A DNA stretch of 56,896 nt from Rhodocyclaceae bacterium UBA2250 (GCA_002347285.1 DDXW01000045.1:1-56896), one strand, 5' to 3'; numbered from the stretch's first letter, positions 10,048-19,651 are shown. Notes: a model not told the origin generated them from the sequence alone. A program made the numbers and translations.

Positions 10048-12618
10048 ATGGAAATCTCACGCATCCGGGCCCTGCGCGGCCCCAATCTCTGGTCCCGTCA
10101 CACCTCGATCCAGGCGCTGGTGCACTGCGATCCCGACGAGCGCGCCATCAGCCACCTGCCGGGCTTCGAGGCGCGCATCCGCGCGCGCTTTCCGCTGATC
10201 GGCGCGATGCGGCCGATCGGCTACGAAGGCGAGATCTCGGTCGCCCACGCGCTGCAGTTCGCCGCCCTCAACCTGCAGGCGCAGGCCGGCTGCCCGGTGA
10301 CCTTCAGCCGCACCGCGCCGACCACCGAAACCGGCCTCTACCAGGTCGTGGTCGAATACACCGAGGAGGCGGCCGGCCGCCGCGCGCTGGAGCTCGCCGA
10401 GGCGCTGTGCCTCGCGGCGAAGCAGGATGCGCCGTTCGACCTCGAGGCGGCGCTCAAGGAGTTGCGCGACATCGACGAGGACGAGCGCCTCGGCCCGTCG
10501 ACCGGCTCGATCGTCAATGCCGCGATCGCGCGCGACATTCCCTGGCGCCGGCTCACGCGCGGCAGCCTGGTCCAGTTCGGCTGGGGCAGCAAGCAGCGCC
10601 GCATCCAGGCGGCCGAGATCGACAGCACCTCGGCGATCGCGGAATCGATCGCCCAGGACAAGGACCTGACCAAGCGGCTGCTCAACGCCGCCGGCGTGCC
10701 GGTGCCGGTCGGGGTCGTCGTCGACGACCCCGAAGACGGCTGGCGGGCCGCGCTCGAGATCGGCCTGCCGGTGGTCACCAAGCCCTTCGACGGCAACCAG
10801 GGCAAGGGCGTCACCGTGAATATCGTCGACCGCGACCACTTCGACATCGTCTTCGCGGTCGCGCAGGAATACAGCCGCCATGTCATCGTCGAGAAGTTCA
10901 TCACCGGCCACGACTTCCGCCTGCTGGTGGTCGGCGACAAGCTCGTCGCCGCGGCGCGGCGCGAGCCGCCGCACGTGCTCGGCGACGGCGTGCATACCGT
11001 GCGCGAACTGGTCGACATCGTCAACCAGGACCCGCGCCGCGGCGAAGGGCACGCAACCTCGCTGACCAAGATCCGCTTCGACAACATCGCCCATTCGCGC
11101 CTCGCCGTGCAGGGCTACACGCCCGACTCGGTGCTGCCCAAGGGCGCGCGCGCCGTGCTGCGCAACAATGCCAACCTGTCGACCGGCGGCACCGCGACCG
11201 ACGTGACCGACGAGGTGCATCCGGAGGTGGCGGCGCGGGCGATCGCCGCCGCGAAGATGGTCGGCATCGACATCGCCGGCGTCGATGTCATTTGCGAGAA
11301 CGTCGGCCGGCCGCTCGAAAGCCAGGGCGGCGGCATCGTCGAGGTGAATGCCGCGCCGGGCCTGCGCATGCACCTCGACCCCTCCTACGGCAAGGGGCGC
11401 GACGTCGGCGCGGCGGTGATCGACACGATGTTCCCGGCGGGAGAGAGCGGCCGCATCCCGATCGTCGCGGTGGCCGGCACCAACGGCAAGACGACGACGG
11501 TGCGGCTGATCGCCCATATCGTCGGCCAGAGCGGCAAGCGCATGGGCATGACCACCACCGACGGCGTCTATGTCCAGGGCCGGCGCATCGACACCGGCGA
11601 CTGCAGCGGGCCGAAAAGCGCCAAGAACGTGCTGCTGCATCCCGGGGTGGATGCGGCGGTGTTCGAGACCGCGCGCGGCGGGGTGCTGCGCGAGGGACTG
11701 GGCTTCGACCGCTGCGACGTCGCGGTGGTCACCAACATCGGCGAGGGCGACCACCTCGGCCTCAACTACATCACGACCGTCGAGGAGCTGGCCGTGGTCA
11801 AGCGCGTGATCGTCCAGAACGTCGGTCCGCAGGGGATGGGGGTGCTGAACGCCGCCGACCCGAACGTCGCGAAGATGGCTGCCGCCTGCCCCGGACAGGT
11901 GACCTTCTTCGCCATCGACCCGCAGTTGCCGGTGATGATGACGCACCGCGCGCAAGGGCGGCGCACCATCTACCGCGAGGGCGACGCGCTGGTCTGCTCG
12001 GAGGGCGCCATCGCCGAACGGCTGCAACTGAGCGGCATCCCCCTGACGCGCAACGGCGCGCTCGGTTTCCAGGTCGAGAACGTCATGGCCGCCGTCGGCG
12101 CCGCCTGGGCGCTCGGCATCGACTGGAACTCCATCCGTCTCGGCCTCGCCACCTTCGTCAGCGATGCCGCCACCGCGCCCGGCCGCTTCAACCTGTTCGA
12201 CTATCAGGGCGCGACGCTGGTCGCCGACTACGGCCACAACCCGGATGCGATCCAGGCACTGGTGCAGGCCGTCGAGGCCTTGCCCGCGGGTAAACGCTGG
12301 GTGGTGATCAGCGGCGCGGGCGACCGGCGCGACGAGGACATCCGCCGCCAGGCCGAGATCCTCGGCGCCGCCTTCGACGGCGCGATCCTCTACCAGGACG
12401 CCTGCCAGCGCGGCCGCGCCGACGGCGAGGTGCTGGGGCTGCTGCGGCAGGGATTCGCCGGCGCGGCGCGCACCGGGGAAATCGAGGAGATCCGCGGCGA
12501 GTTCCTCGCCATCGACACGGCGCTGGCGAAGCTGTCACCCGGCGATCTGTGCCTGATCCTCGTCGATCAGGTCGAGGAGGCACTCGCCCACATCGGGGAG
12601 CGGATCAGGGCGGGTTGA
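10048..12618 (+). CDS. cphA: Cyanophycin synthetase
   Basis: An 856-residue enzyme that polymerises Asp and Arg into multi-L-arginyl-poly-L-aspartate with two ATP per building block. The domain order is N-terminal domain, ATP-grasp domain (PFDGNQGKGVTVNI, FRLLVVGDKLVAAARREP, IVEVNAAPGLRMH) and Mur-ligase-like domain with an intact P-loop GTNGKTT at 477-483, ending with the Mur C-terminal lobe (ADYGHNPDAI, VISGAGDRRDEDI). It has the full length expected of CphA1 enzymes. It is the second gene of cphA'-cphA and its stop codon directly abuts the rdgC stop on the other strand (TGA/TCA). No cyanophycinase gene is present in this window. Confidence 0.95.
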   Translation: MEISRIRALRGPNLWSRHTSIQALVHCDPDERAISHLPGFEARIRARFPLIGAMRPIGYEGEISVAHALQFAALNLQAQAGCPVTFSRTAPTTETGLYQVVVEYTEEAAGRRALELAEALCLAAKQDAPFDLEAALKELRDIDEDERLGPSTGSIVNAAIARDIPWRRLTRGSLVQFGWGSKQRRIQAAEIDSTSAIAESIAQDKDLTKRLLNAAGVPVPVGVVVDDPEDGWRAALEIGLPVVTKPFDGNQGKGVTVNIVDRDHFDIVFAVAQEYSRHVIVEKFITGHDFRLLVVGDKLVAAARREPPHVLGDGVHTVRELVDIVNQDPRRGEGHATSLTKIRFDNIAHSRLAVQGYTPDSVLPKGARAVLRNNANLSTGGTATDVTDEVHPEVAARAIAAAKMVGIDIAGVDVICENVGRPLESQGGGIVEVNAAPGLRMHLDPSYGKGRDVGAAVIDTMFPAGESGRIPIVAVAGTNGKTTTVRLIAHIVGQSGKRMGMTTTDGVYVQGRRIDTGDCSGPKSAKNVLLHPGVDAAVFETARGGVLREGLGFDRCDVAVVTNIGEGDHLGLNYITTVEELAVVKRVIVQNVGPQGMGVLNAADPNVAKMAAACPGQVTFFAIDPQLPVMMTHRAQGRRTIYREGDALVCSEGAIAERLQLSGIPLTRNGALGFQVENVMAAVGAAWALGIDWNSIRLGLATFVSDAATAPGRFNLFDYQGATLVADYGHNPDAIQALVQAVEALPAGKRWVVISGAGDRRDEDIRRQAEILGAAFDGAILYQDACQRGRADGEVLGLLRQGFAGAARTGEIEEIRGEFLAIDTALAKLSPGDLCLILVDQVEEALAHIGERIRAG

Positions 12619-13530
12619 TCACTCCGGCTTGTGCTCGCCGCCGAGCGCGAGCAGCAGGTCGTCGAACAGCCGCGGCAGCTCGCCCGCCATCAGCGCGAAG
12701 TCGGCGTCGAACAGCTCGTCGGCGCCGAGCGACCCCTCGGCCGCCTGTTCCGCCTGCTCCTTGAGGACGTCGAGGAAGGCGAGCCGCTTGAGCTGCAGCT
12801 TGTCGGTGAGGACGAAGGAAATCTTGTCGTTCCAGGTCATGCCGAGCTTGGTGGCGATCTTGCCGGCGGCGATGTGCGCGGCGATCTCGGGACCGCCGAC
12901 GTCGTGGTGGACGTAGCGGATCGCCGACTGCGATTCGCGCGCGGCGCGCAGTTCGAGGTCGCTGTCTAGCGTGAAGCCGGCCGGCGCTTCCCCGCCGGCG
13001 AGCCAGTCGGTCATCGCGGCGCTCGGCGCGACCTGCGTCTGCAGCGGGCGCGGGGCGATCCCATCCACCGTCGCGAGCAGGACTTCCATGAACTCGTCGG
13101 CGCGGGCGTCCGAGCCGGCATCCACCCCGAGCCAGCCATGCACGGAGTCGATCCAGGCCCAGGTGGTACGCCGCTGCGAAAAGGCCTTGGGCATCAGTTC
13201 CTCGGCGACGCGCTCGACCAGGTCGCGCATCTCCTTGCGGCCGACCTTGCGCCCCTGTTCGGCCTCGATCTGCGCGGCACGCTCTTGCGCTGTCTGGCGG
13301 ATCACCCCGGCCGGCAGGAGTTTCTGCTCGACACCGAGCGCCAGCAGCCACTGGCGCTCGACGGCATGCACAAACGCGCCGCCCGGGCGCGGATGTACCC
13401 AGCCGCGAGTGACCATCTCGAAGCTGCCGCAGCGGACGAGGGGACGGCCGGCCAGGCGGGTTTCGAGTTCGTCGCGGTCGAGCCTCAGCCCGTGCGGCAG
13501 ACGATAGAGCCGCAGATTCCTGAACCACAT
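12619..13530 (-). CDS. rdgC: Recombination-associated protein RdgC
   Basis: A 303-residue RdgC, a ring-forming DNA-binding protein that limits RecA loading. The family N-terminus MWFRNLRLYRLP and the region AFSQRRTTWAWID are visible. The start at 13530 is chosen because RdgC proteins begin with MWFRNL; the extra 29 residues available upstream are Arg/Pro-rich and not family-like. Convergent with cphA with zero bases between the two stop codons. It stands alone, divergent from ppdK. Confidence 0.93.
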   Translation of the reverse strand: MWFRNLRLYRLPHGLRLDRDELETRLAGRPLVRCGSFEMVTRGWVHPRPGGAFVHAVERQWLLALGVEQKLLPAGVIRQTAQERAAQIEAEQGRKVGRKEMRDLVERVAEELMPKAFSQRRTTWAWIDSVHGWLGVDAGSDARADEFMEVLLATVDGIAPRPLQTQVAPSAAMTDWLAGGEAPAGFTLDSDLELRAARESQSAIRYVHHDVGGPEIAAHIAAGKIATKLGMTWNDKISFVLTDKLQLKRLAFLDVLKEQAEQAAEGSLGADELFDADFALMAGELPRLFDDLLLALGGEHKPE

Positions 13531-13710
13531 GATCACGTTTCCAAAAAAGGGCGCAGGATACCCTGCGGCAGCGGGGTTGCGCCGCCTCGTCGGCGCCGAG
13601 TTTTTTTCTGCGCACAATTCCCCCGATTTGGCCGTGATTTGATATCTTACTGGGCTGTGCTGCTCTGCAGCATAATTAATTTATAAACCTATAGGGATTG
13701 GGAGATGGCC
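13531..13710 (+). promoter_or_regulatory. rdgC/ppdK divergent control region
   Basis: 180 bp containing one copy of the dispersed repeat and an AT-rich stretch before ppdK. A small perfect dyad TGCTGC-TCT-GCAGCA lies at 13658-13672, followed by CATAATTAATTTATAAA. I cannot assign -35/-10 boxes with confidence; the dyad could be an operator. Confidence 0.35.
13581..13603 (+). repeat. 23-bp dispersed repeat, copy 3 (intergenic)
   Basis: Two mismatches to the consensus in the left half; the sequence GCGCCGAGTTT is intact and runs on into a T-tract. Located between rdgC and ppdK. Confidence 0.75.
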
Positions 13711-16509
13711 ATGGCTAGTCAGAAGTTCGTCTATGCCTTCGAGGAAGGCGACGGCAAGAACAAGATGCTGTTGGGCGGCAAGGGGGCGAACCTCTGCGAG
13801 ATGACCCAGATCGGCCTCAACGTTCCGCCCGGCTTCACGATCACCACCGAAGCCTGCCTGGCCTATCTCGAGCACAACGAGCTGCCGAAAGGCGCCTGGG
13901 ACGAGATCCTCAAGTACATGAAGGATCTCGAGAAGAAGACCGGCAAGCAGTTCGGCGGCAGCGAAAACCCGCTGCTGGTGTCGGTGCGCTCCGGCTCCTC
14001 GATGTCGATGCCGGGCATGATGGACACCATCCTCAACCTCGGCCTCAACAAGACCTCGCTGCAGGCGCTGATCAAGCTGACCAGCAACCCGCGCTTCGGC
14101 TACGACGCCTACCGCCGCTTCATCCAGCTGTTCGCCAAGATCGCGCTCGGCCTCGACGACAAGCCCTTCGACGACGCCATGCTGGCGATGAAGCGCAAGG
14201 TCGGCGCCGCGCAGGACATCGACCTCAAGGCCGAGCATCTGTCCGAACTCGCCGAGCAGTTCCTCAAGATCGTCGAGACCAATACCGGCAAGCCCTTCCC
14301 CGAGGATCCCTACAAGCAGCTGGAGGTCGCCATCGGCGCCGTGTTCCGCTCATGGAACGGCAAGCGCGCGATCGACTACCGCAAGCAGTTCAAGATCACC
14401 AGGGAAATGGCCAACGGCACCGCCTGCAACATCTGCACGATGGTGTTCGGCAACATGGGCAACGATTCGGGCACCGGCGTCGGCTTCACGCGCAACCCGG
14501 GCACCGGCGAGAACCTGATCTACGGCGAGTACCTCGTCAACGCCCAGGGCGAAGACGTGGTGGCCGGCATCCGCACGCCGAAGCCGATCGCCGAGATGGA
14601 GCAGGACATGCCGGAGATCTACCGGCAGCTGCTCGAACTGCACAACCGCCTCGAGACGCACTACAAGGAAGTGCAGGACTTCGAATTCACCATCGAGCGC
14701 GGCACGCTCTACTGCCTGCAGACGCGCAACGGCAAGATGAACGCCGCGGCGATGGTGCGCACCTCGGTCGAGATGTTCAAGGAAGGCCTGATCAGCAAGG
14801 AGAAGGCGCTGCTGCGCATCGATCCGGCCATGCTCGAACAGTTGCTGGTGCCGCAGTTGTCGCCCAGCTTCAAGGGCAAGCCGCTGGCCATTGGTCTTCC
14901 TGCTTCTCCTGGCGCCGCTTCCGGCAAGATCGTCTTCGACGCCGACAGCGCCGAATCGCGCGGCCGCAACGGCGAAATGATCATCCTGGTGCGCGAGGAG
15001 ACCAAGCCCGAGGACATCCACGGCTTCTTCCAGGCGCAGGGCATCCTGACCTCGCGCGGCGGCAAGACCTCGCACGCGGCGGTGGTCGCGCGCGGCATGG
15101 GCAAGCCCTGCGTGTCCGGCTGCGAGGCGATCCACATCGACGACATCAAGCGCTGCGCCACCATCGGCGACACCACGCTGCACGAGGGCGACATCGTCAC
15201 CATCAACGGCAGCAACGGCCACGTCTATGCTGGCGAGGTGCCGACCGTGCAGGCCGAATTCAGCGAGGACATGCAGACGCTGCTCAAGTGGGCCGACCAG
15301 GTCAGCCGCCTCAAGGTGATGGCCAACGCCGATACGCCGGAGGACGCGTCGCGCGCGCGCGAGTTCGGCGCCATGGGCATCGGCCTGTGCCGCACCGAGC
15401 GCATGTTCAACGCCACCGACCGCCTGCCGATCGTGCAGGAGATGATCCTCGCCGAGACCATCGAAGAGCGCCAGGCCGCCATCGACCGCCTGCTGCCGAT
15501 CCAGCGTGCCGACTTCAAGGGCATCTTCAAGGCGATGAAGGGCCTGCCGGTCACCGTGCGCCTGATGGACCCGCCGCTGCACGAGTTCCTGCCGACCGCC
15601 GCCCAGCTCGAGCTGGAGATCGCCCACCTGCACCATCTGCGCGACTCCCTCAAGGCCCTGGAGGAGCTGCCCGAGACGCTCAAGCTGCTCAATCCGAAGC
15701 TCTACATGCAGTACGCCGACGGCCTGAGCAAGCTCGGCCGCAGCATGGAGGATTTTAGGGACAGCCACCTCGAGGAGGACGTCATCCTCAAGAAGGAGAA
15801 GACGCTCAAGAAGGTACGTGCGCTGTCCGAGGTCAACCCGATGCTCGGCCATCGCGGCGTGCGCCTCGGCATCACCTATCCCGAGATCTATTCGATGCAG
15901 ATCCAGGCGGTGCTCGAGGCCGCCGCGCTGTGCGCCAAGGAAGGCATCGAGGTCTATCCGGAAATCATGGTGCCGCAGGTGGCGACGGTCGAAGAGCTGG
16001 CGCGCATCCACGGCTACGTCAAGCGCATCCACAAGGTGGTCGAACTGACCCACGGCATCAACGTCGGCTTCAAGTTCGGCAGCATGCTCGAAGTCGTGCG
16101 CGCCTGCCTGCGCGCCGGCCGCATGGCCGAAATGGCGCAGTTCTTCAGCTTTGGCACCAACGACCTGACGCAGGCGACATTCTCGTTCTCGCGCGAGGAT
16201 GCCGAGAACAAGTTCCTGCCGAACTACGTCGAGGCCGGCATCCTGATCGACAACCCCTTCGAGGTGCTCGACCAGAAGGGCGTCGGCGAGCTCATGAAGC
16301 TGGCGGTGTCCGAAGGCCGCAAGACCAACCCCGAGCTCAAGGTCGGCATCTGCGGCGAGCATGGCGGCCACCCGGCCTCGATCGCCTTCTGCCACCGCAT
16401 CGGGCTGACCTACGTTTCCTGCTCCGGCCCGCGCGTGCCGATCGCGCGTCTCGCAGCGGCCCAGGCCGCCCTGCAGGACGCTGGCGGCCAGGTGACGAAG
16501 AACGCTTGA
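13711..16509 (+). CDS. ppdK: Pyruvate, phosphate dikinase
   Basis: A 932-residue enzyme interconverting pyruvate + ATP + Pi and phosphoenolpyruvate + AMP + PPi. The N-terminal ATP-grasp domain has GGKGANLCEM near residue 25. The swivelling phosphohistidine domain has SRGGKTSHAAVVARG with His455. The C-terminal PEP/pyruvate TIM barrel has FGTNDLTQ and the catalytic VSCSGPRVPIARLAAAQ block with Cys904. An in-frame ATG at 13705 touches the Shine-Dalgarno GGGAG (13700-13704), so the ATG at 13711, six bases after it, is preferred. A short run of T-ending codons at about 14886-14921 (AIGLPASPGAASG) breaks the codon pattern. Likely serves gluconeogenesis or PPi-based glycolysis. Monocistronic or followed by tadA. 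Confidence 0.95.
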   Translation: MASQKFVYAFEEGDGKNKMLLGGKGANLCEMTQIGLNVPPGFTITTEACLAYLEHNELPKGAWDEILKYMKDLEKKTGKQFGGSENPLLVSVRSGSSMSMPGMMDTILNLGLNKTSLQALIKLTSNPRFGYDAYRRFIQLFAKIALGLDDKPFDDAMLAMKRKVGAAQDIDLKAEHLSELAEQFLKIVETNTGKPFPEDPYKQLEVAIGAVFRSWNGKRAIDYRKQFKITREMANGTACNICTMVFGNMGNDSGTGVGFTRNPGTGENLIYGEYLVNAQGEDVVAGIRTPKPIAEMEQDMPEIYRQLLELHNRLETHYKEVQDFEFTIERGTLYCLQTRNGKMNAAAMVRTSVEMFKEGLISKEKALLRIDPAMLEQLLVPQLSPSFKGKPLAIGLPASPGAASGKIVFDADSAESRGRNGEMIILVREETKPEDIHGFFQAQGILTSRGGKTSHAAVVARGMGKPCVSGCEAIHIDDIKRCATIGDTTLHEGDIVTINGSNGHVYAGEVPTVQAEFSEDMQTLLKWADQVSRLKVMANADTPEDASRAREFGAMGIGLCRTERMFNATDRLPIVQEMILAETIEERQAAIDRLLPIQRADFKGIFKAMKGLPVTVRLMDPPLHEFLPTAAQLELEIAHLHHLRDSLKALEELPETLKLLNPKLYMQYADGLSKLGRSMEDFRDSHLEEDVILKKEKTLKKVRALSEVNPMLGHRGVRLGITYPEIYSMQIQAVLEAAALCAKEGIEVYPEIMVPQVATVEELARIHGYVKRIHKVVELTHGINVGFKFGSMLEVVRACLRAGRMAEMAQFFSFGTNDLTQATFSFSREDAENKFLPNYVEAGILIDNPFEVLDQKGVGELMKLAVSEGRKTNPELKVGICGEHGGHPASIAFCHRIGLTYVSCSGPRVPIARLAAAQAALQDAGGQVTKNA

Positions 16510-16526
16510 TGCGATAATCCGCGCCC

Positions 16527-16991
16527 ATGAGCGATGAGGAGTTCATGGGCGTCGCGCTCGAGCTGGCACGCGAGGGCGCCGCGTTCGACGAGGTGCCGGT
16601 CGGCGCGGTGGTGGTGAAGGACGGCGAAATCGTCGGCCGCGGCTTCAACCAGCCGATCGGCCGCCACGATCCGACCGCGCACGCCGAAGTGATGGCCCTA
16701 CGCGACGCAGCCGAGTGCCTCGGCAACTACCGGCTGCCCGGCTGCACCCTCTACGTGACGCTCGAGCCTTGCGCGATGTGCATCGGCGCGATCTTCCACG
16801 CGCGCATCGCCCGCGTCGTGTTCGGCGCGCGCGACCCGAAGACCGGCGCGGCCGGCAGCGTCATCGACCTGTTCGCCGAAGAGCGGCTCAACCATCACGC
16901 CGAGATCGTCGGCGGGGTGCGCGCGGAGGAGTGTGGCGCGCTGCTGTCCTCCTTCTTCGCCGCGCGCCGGCAGAAGACCGCGGTTGCCTGA
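16527..16991 (+). CDS. tadA: tRNA-specific adenosine deaminase TadA
   Basis: A 154-residue deaminase converting A34 of tRNA-Arg(ACG) to inosine. It has the zinc and catalytic motif HAEVMAL (His and proton-shuttle Glu) and the second zinc motif PCAMCIGA. Length and motif spacing are normal. It begins 17 bp after ppdK without an obvious Shine-Dalgarno. Its stop overlaps the start of the L,D-transpeptidase gene by one base, so those two genes are coupled. Confidence 0.95.
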   Translation: MSDEEFMGVALELAREGAAFDEVPVGAVVVKDGEIVGRGFNQPIGRHDPTAHAEVMALRDAAECLGNYRLPGCTLYVTLEPCAMCIGAIFHARIARVVFGARDPKTGAAGSVIDLFAEERLNHHAEIVGGVRAEECGALLSSFFAARRQKTAVA

Positions 16992-17485
16992 TGAGTGGCC
17001 CGATGCGCATCGAAATCAGCATTCCACGCCAGACGCTCGATCTCCTCGACGATGCGGGACGACTGGTCAGGCGCTATGCCGTCTCGACGGCCGCCAATGG
17101 GGCGGGGGAGCGGAACGGCAGCTTCTGCACGCCGCGCGGCCGGCACATCGTGCGCGCGAAAATCGGCGCTGGCGCGGCGGCGAACATGGTCTTCGTGCGG
17201 CGCCGGCTGACCGGCGAGGTCTGGACGCCGGAGCTGGCCGCGCAGTTCCCCGGCCGCGACTGGATCCTGACGCGCATCCTCTGGCTGTCCGGCTGCGAGC
17301 CGGGCAGGAACCGCCTCGGCGGCGTCGATACGATGCGCCGTTACATCTACATCCACGGCAGTCCGGACAGCGTGCCGATGGGCGCGCCGGGCTCGATCGG
17401 CTGCATCCGCATGAGGAACAGCGACATCGTCGAGTTGTTCGACCGCGTGCCGGCCTACACGCCGGTGGAGATCCTGGAAAGCTGA
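16991..17485 (+). CDS. YkuD-type L,D-transpeptidase without signal peptide
   Basis: A 164-residue protein with the YkuD catalytic block: IHGSPDSVPMG (His) followed by SIGCIRMRNSDI, with the nucleophile Cys in the SxGCIRM motif. Family members crosslink peptidoglycan or attach proteins to it in the periplasm. This one starts at MSGPMRIEIS with a beta-strand, and no export signal or transmembrane segment is visible in any upstream in-frame extension. It may leave the cell by another route or act on a cytoplasmic precursor. Start chosen at the ATG overlapping the tadA stop. Convergent with the diguanylate cyclase gene 8 bp away. Confidence 0.85.
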   Translation: MSGPMRIEISIPRQTLDLLDDAGRLVRRYAVSTAANGAGERNGSFCTPRGRHIVRAKIGAGAAANMVFVRRRLTGEVWTPELAAQFPGRDWILTRILWLSGCEPGRNRLGGVDTMRRYIYIHGSPDSVPMGAPGSIGCIRMRNSDIVELFDRVPAYTPVEILES

Positions 17486-17493
17486 GCGGATGC

Positions 17494-18810
17494 CTAGGCG
17501 GCGACGCGGTTGCGTCCCGCGGTCTTGGCTGCGTACAGTCTCGCATCGGCTTCGGACAGCAGGTAGTCCAGATCCGCGTCGATGCCGGAGGTCGCGTTGA
17601 CCATGCCGATGCTGGTCGTGATGCGGATCGAGGCACCGGCGCTCTCGAGCGGCATTCTTTCGAGCGTGGCGCGGAACTCGTCGAGCAGCGCATGGGCGTT
17701 GTCGGCTTCCGTGCCGGAGAACAGGACGCCGAACTCCTCGCCGCCGAGCCGGGCGATCAGGGGCGCCGGAAAGGCCGCACTGAGCATGGTGGCGACATGG
17801 CAGAGCGCCTCGTCGCCGACATCGTGGCCGTAGGTGTCGTTGATGCTCTTGAAATGGTCGATGTCGAGCATCGCGACGGCCACCGGGATGCCGGCCATGC
17901 GCGCCTGCGTCAGACGGTAGGGGCCGTCGGCGAAGAAGCTGCGCCGGTTCGGCAGGCCGGTCAGGTAGTCGCGATAGGCCGCATTGCGGTTCTCCTCGAT
18001 CAGATTGAGCATGTCGAGATTCTGGTTGACGCGGCAGATCACTTCCTCGAAGGAGATTGGCTTGAAGAAGAAGTCGTTGGCGCCGTTCTTGAGGAACTCG
18101 GCGCCGATCAGGCGGTTTTCCTCGCTGGAAATGCCGATGATGGCGAGCCGGTCCTTGCCGTATTCCTGGCGCAGCGCGGAAGTGAGGCGGATGCCGTCGA
18201 TCCCGTCCATCTGGTAATCGACGATCGCGAGGCGGATGTCCTGGTGCTGCGCGGCAAGCCGCAGCGCTTCCTGCCCGTCGGCCGCCTCGAGCACCTGGAT
18301 GCGGAAGCGGCCGAGGATGTTCGCGAGCACCTTGCGCGTGATCCTGTCGTCGTCGACGATCAGCGCCTTCGTCATCTGGTTCTTGCGGATGAAGCCGACC
18401 AGGTCGCAGACGTAGCTGTAGGCGTTGATGCTGTTCTTGAGCACGTAGTCCACGACGTTCTTGTCGATCATGCGCTGGCGCATCTCGCCGCCGAAGGCGG
18501 CGGTGACGGCGATGGTCGGGATGTCGGCTTCGGCCAGCAGGTCGATCGTTTCGCCGTGCGGGGCATCCGGCAGGTTGAGGTCGCAGCAGGCGGCGAAATA
18601 GGGCGTGCCGGCCGCGAGCAGTTCCCGCGTGCGCTCGAGGGAGCCGGCAACATGCACTTCACACCCCCAGCGCTCCTGCAGCATCGCCGCGAGCATGGCC
18701 GCCAGCGCACGCTGGTCCTCGATCACCAGCAGCGGGCGCTCGAGGGATTCCTGGCGGGTGAGGAAGCTGGGGCGGGCGCGGCGCTGGCGCTTGTCGAACG
18801 GTGTCGTCAT
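17494..18810 (-). CDS. Two-receiver diguanylate cyclase (PleD-like, REC-REC-GGDEF)
   Basis: A 438-residue cytoplasmic response regulator. REC1 covers about 26-140, with the likely phospho-acceptor Asp77 (CDLNLPD). REC2 covers about 148-265, with IVDDDR and Asp198 (VDYQMDG). The GGDEF domain covers about 275-438, with DYLTGLPNR and the active site GGEEF at 356-360. The inhibitory I-site RxxD expected about five residues before GGEEF is absent (sequence PAPLIARL), so product feedback is not expected. No kinase is adjacent. Likely makes c-di-GMP in response to an orphan sensor kinase. Confidence 0.92.
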   Translation of the reverse strand: MTTPFDKRQRRARPSFLTRQESLERPLLVIEDQRALAAMLAAMLQERWGCEVHVAGSLERTRELLAAGTPYFAACCDLNLPDAPHGETIDLLAEADIPTIAVTAAFGGEMRQRMIDKNVVDYVLKNSINAYSYVCDLVGFIRKNQMTKALIVDDDRITRKVLANILGRFRIQVLEAADGQEALRLAAQHQDIRLAIVDYQMDGIDGIRLTSALRQEYGKDRLAIIGISSEENRLIGAEFLKNGANDFFFKPISFEEVICRVNQNLDMLNLIEENRNAAYRDYLTGLPNRRSFFADGPYRLTQARMAGIPVAVAMLDIDHFKSINDTYGHDVGDEALCHVATMLSAAFPAPLIARLGGEEFGVLFSGTEADNAHALLDEFRATLERMPLESAGASIRITTSIGMVNATSGIDADLDYLLSEADARLYAAKTAGRNRVAA

Positions 18811-18877
18811 GGCATTGGGCGATGGCCCGTCTCGGGAATCTCGGGCGGCGAATTAGATAACAGAAGAAAAGCGAACG

Positions 18878-19648
18878 TCAATTGCCCGGAACGGGTGGCA
18901 GGAACAAGCGGAAGCGGCGCCGTTCGCCCGGCTCGCCGCCCGGCAGCCAGCTCTGCTCGTCGAAGGTCGCCCTCCCGTCGGCACGGAACGTGACCAGCGT
19001 CGAGCAGCGCGTGCCGTAATCCGGGCCGCGGACGAAGGCGGCGGACAGCAGCCGCTCCCATTCGAGCGGAACGCCGGTCGCCGGCAGGCTGGCGTCCGGA
19101 TGAAGACTGTCGTCGCGCAGCAGCCGGAACAGTGCCGTTTCGTCGGGCAGGGCGGCGAGGGCGGCGGTCAGCGCCGCCTTGCCCGCGCCGACTTTCGGCC
19201 AGGGCGTGTCGAGCAGGGCGTTCGAGAGGCCATAGACGCCTGGCGCGAGTTCGTGGCGCTCCATCGAAACGTTGCTGAAGGCGACGAGGCGTTCCCCGTC
19301 GCCGAGCAGCAGGTTGAAGCCGTTGTAATCGGCGGCGGCGAGACCGTCGAGGCAGGCGTCGATCGCGGCCTCGCCCGCCAGGAAGTCGGCAACCAGCCGG
19401 CCGCGCGAGGGCGCATCGGCCCGATGGCGGGCCGGATCACGGAAGTTGGTCAGCGCCGCGAAGCGGCCACCGCGGGTGATCCCCAGCCACGTGCCGCCCG
19501 CTGCCAGGTCGCGGCCGGCGAGGATCGCAGGCTGGTCGGCCCAATACTCGGCGCTGGCGGAGCGGCGCGCGAAGAACTCGTCGCGGTTGGCGGCGACCAC
19601 CAGCGGGTAGTTGGGATGTACCTGCCAGGCGACGAGGATCAGGCACAC
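18878..19648 (-). CDS. NRDE (TANGO2-like) family protein
   Basis: A 256-residue protein beginning MCLILVAWQ with the family-defining NRDEF motif at about residues 21-25 and the conserved GGTWLGI block near 51-57. NRDE/TANGO2 proteins are Ntn-hydrolase-like, with Cys2 as the candidate nucleophile; in eukaryotes TANGO2 is tied to heme or lipid handling, and the bacterial role is unclear. It lies 3 bp downstream of ygfZ on the same strand. Residues SASAEY are encoded by a near-perfect dispersed-repeat copy. Confidence 0.88.
   Translation of the reverse strand: MCLILVAWQVHPNYPLVVAANRDEFFARRSASAEYWADQPAILAGRDLAAGGTWLGITRGGRFAALTNFRDPARHRADAPSRGRLVADFLAGEAAIDACLDGLAAADYNGFNLLLGDGERLVAFSNVSMERHELAPGVYGLSNALLDTPWPKVGAGKAALTAALAALPDETALFRLLRDDSLHPDASLPATGVPLEWERLLSAAFVRGPDYGTRCSTLVTFRADGRATFDEQSWLPGGEPGERRRFRLFLPPVPGN
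19544..19566 (-). repeat. 23-bp dispersed repeat, copy 4 (inside the NRDE gene)
   Basis: One mismatch (core ends GAGTAT) on the minus strand, read as RRSASAEY in the gene. Confidence 0.65.
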
Positions 19649-19651
19649 CGT

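Noticed and set aside
18094..18117. Sequence resembling the dispersed repeat in the second receiver of the diguanylate cyclase
   Set aside because: The middle differs at several positions; not counted.
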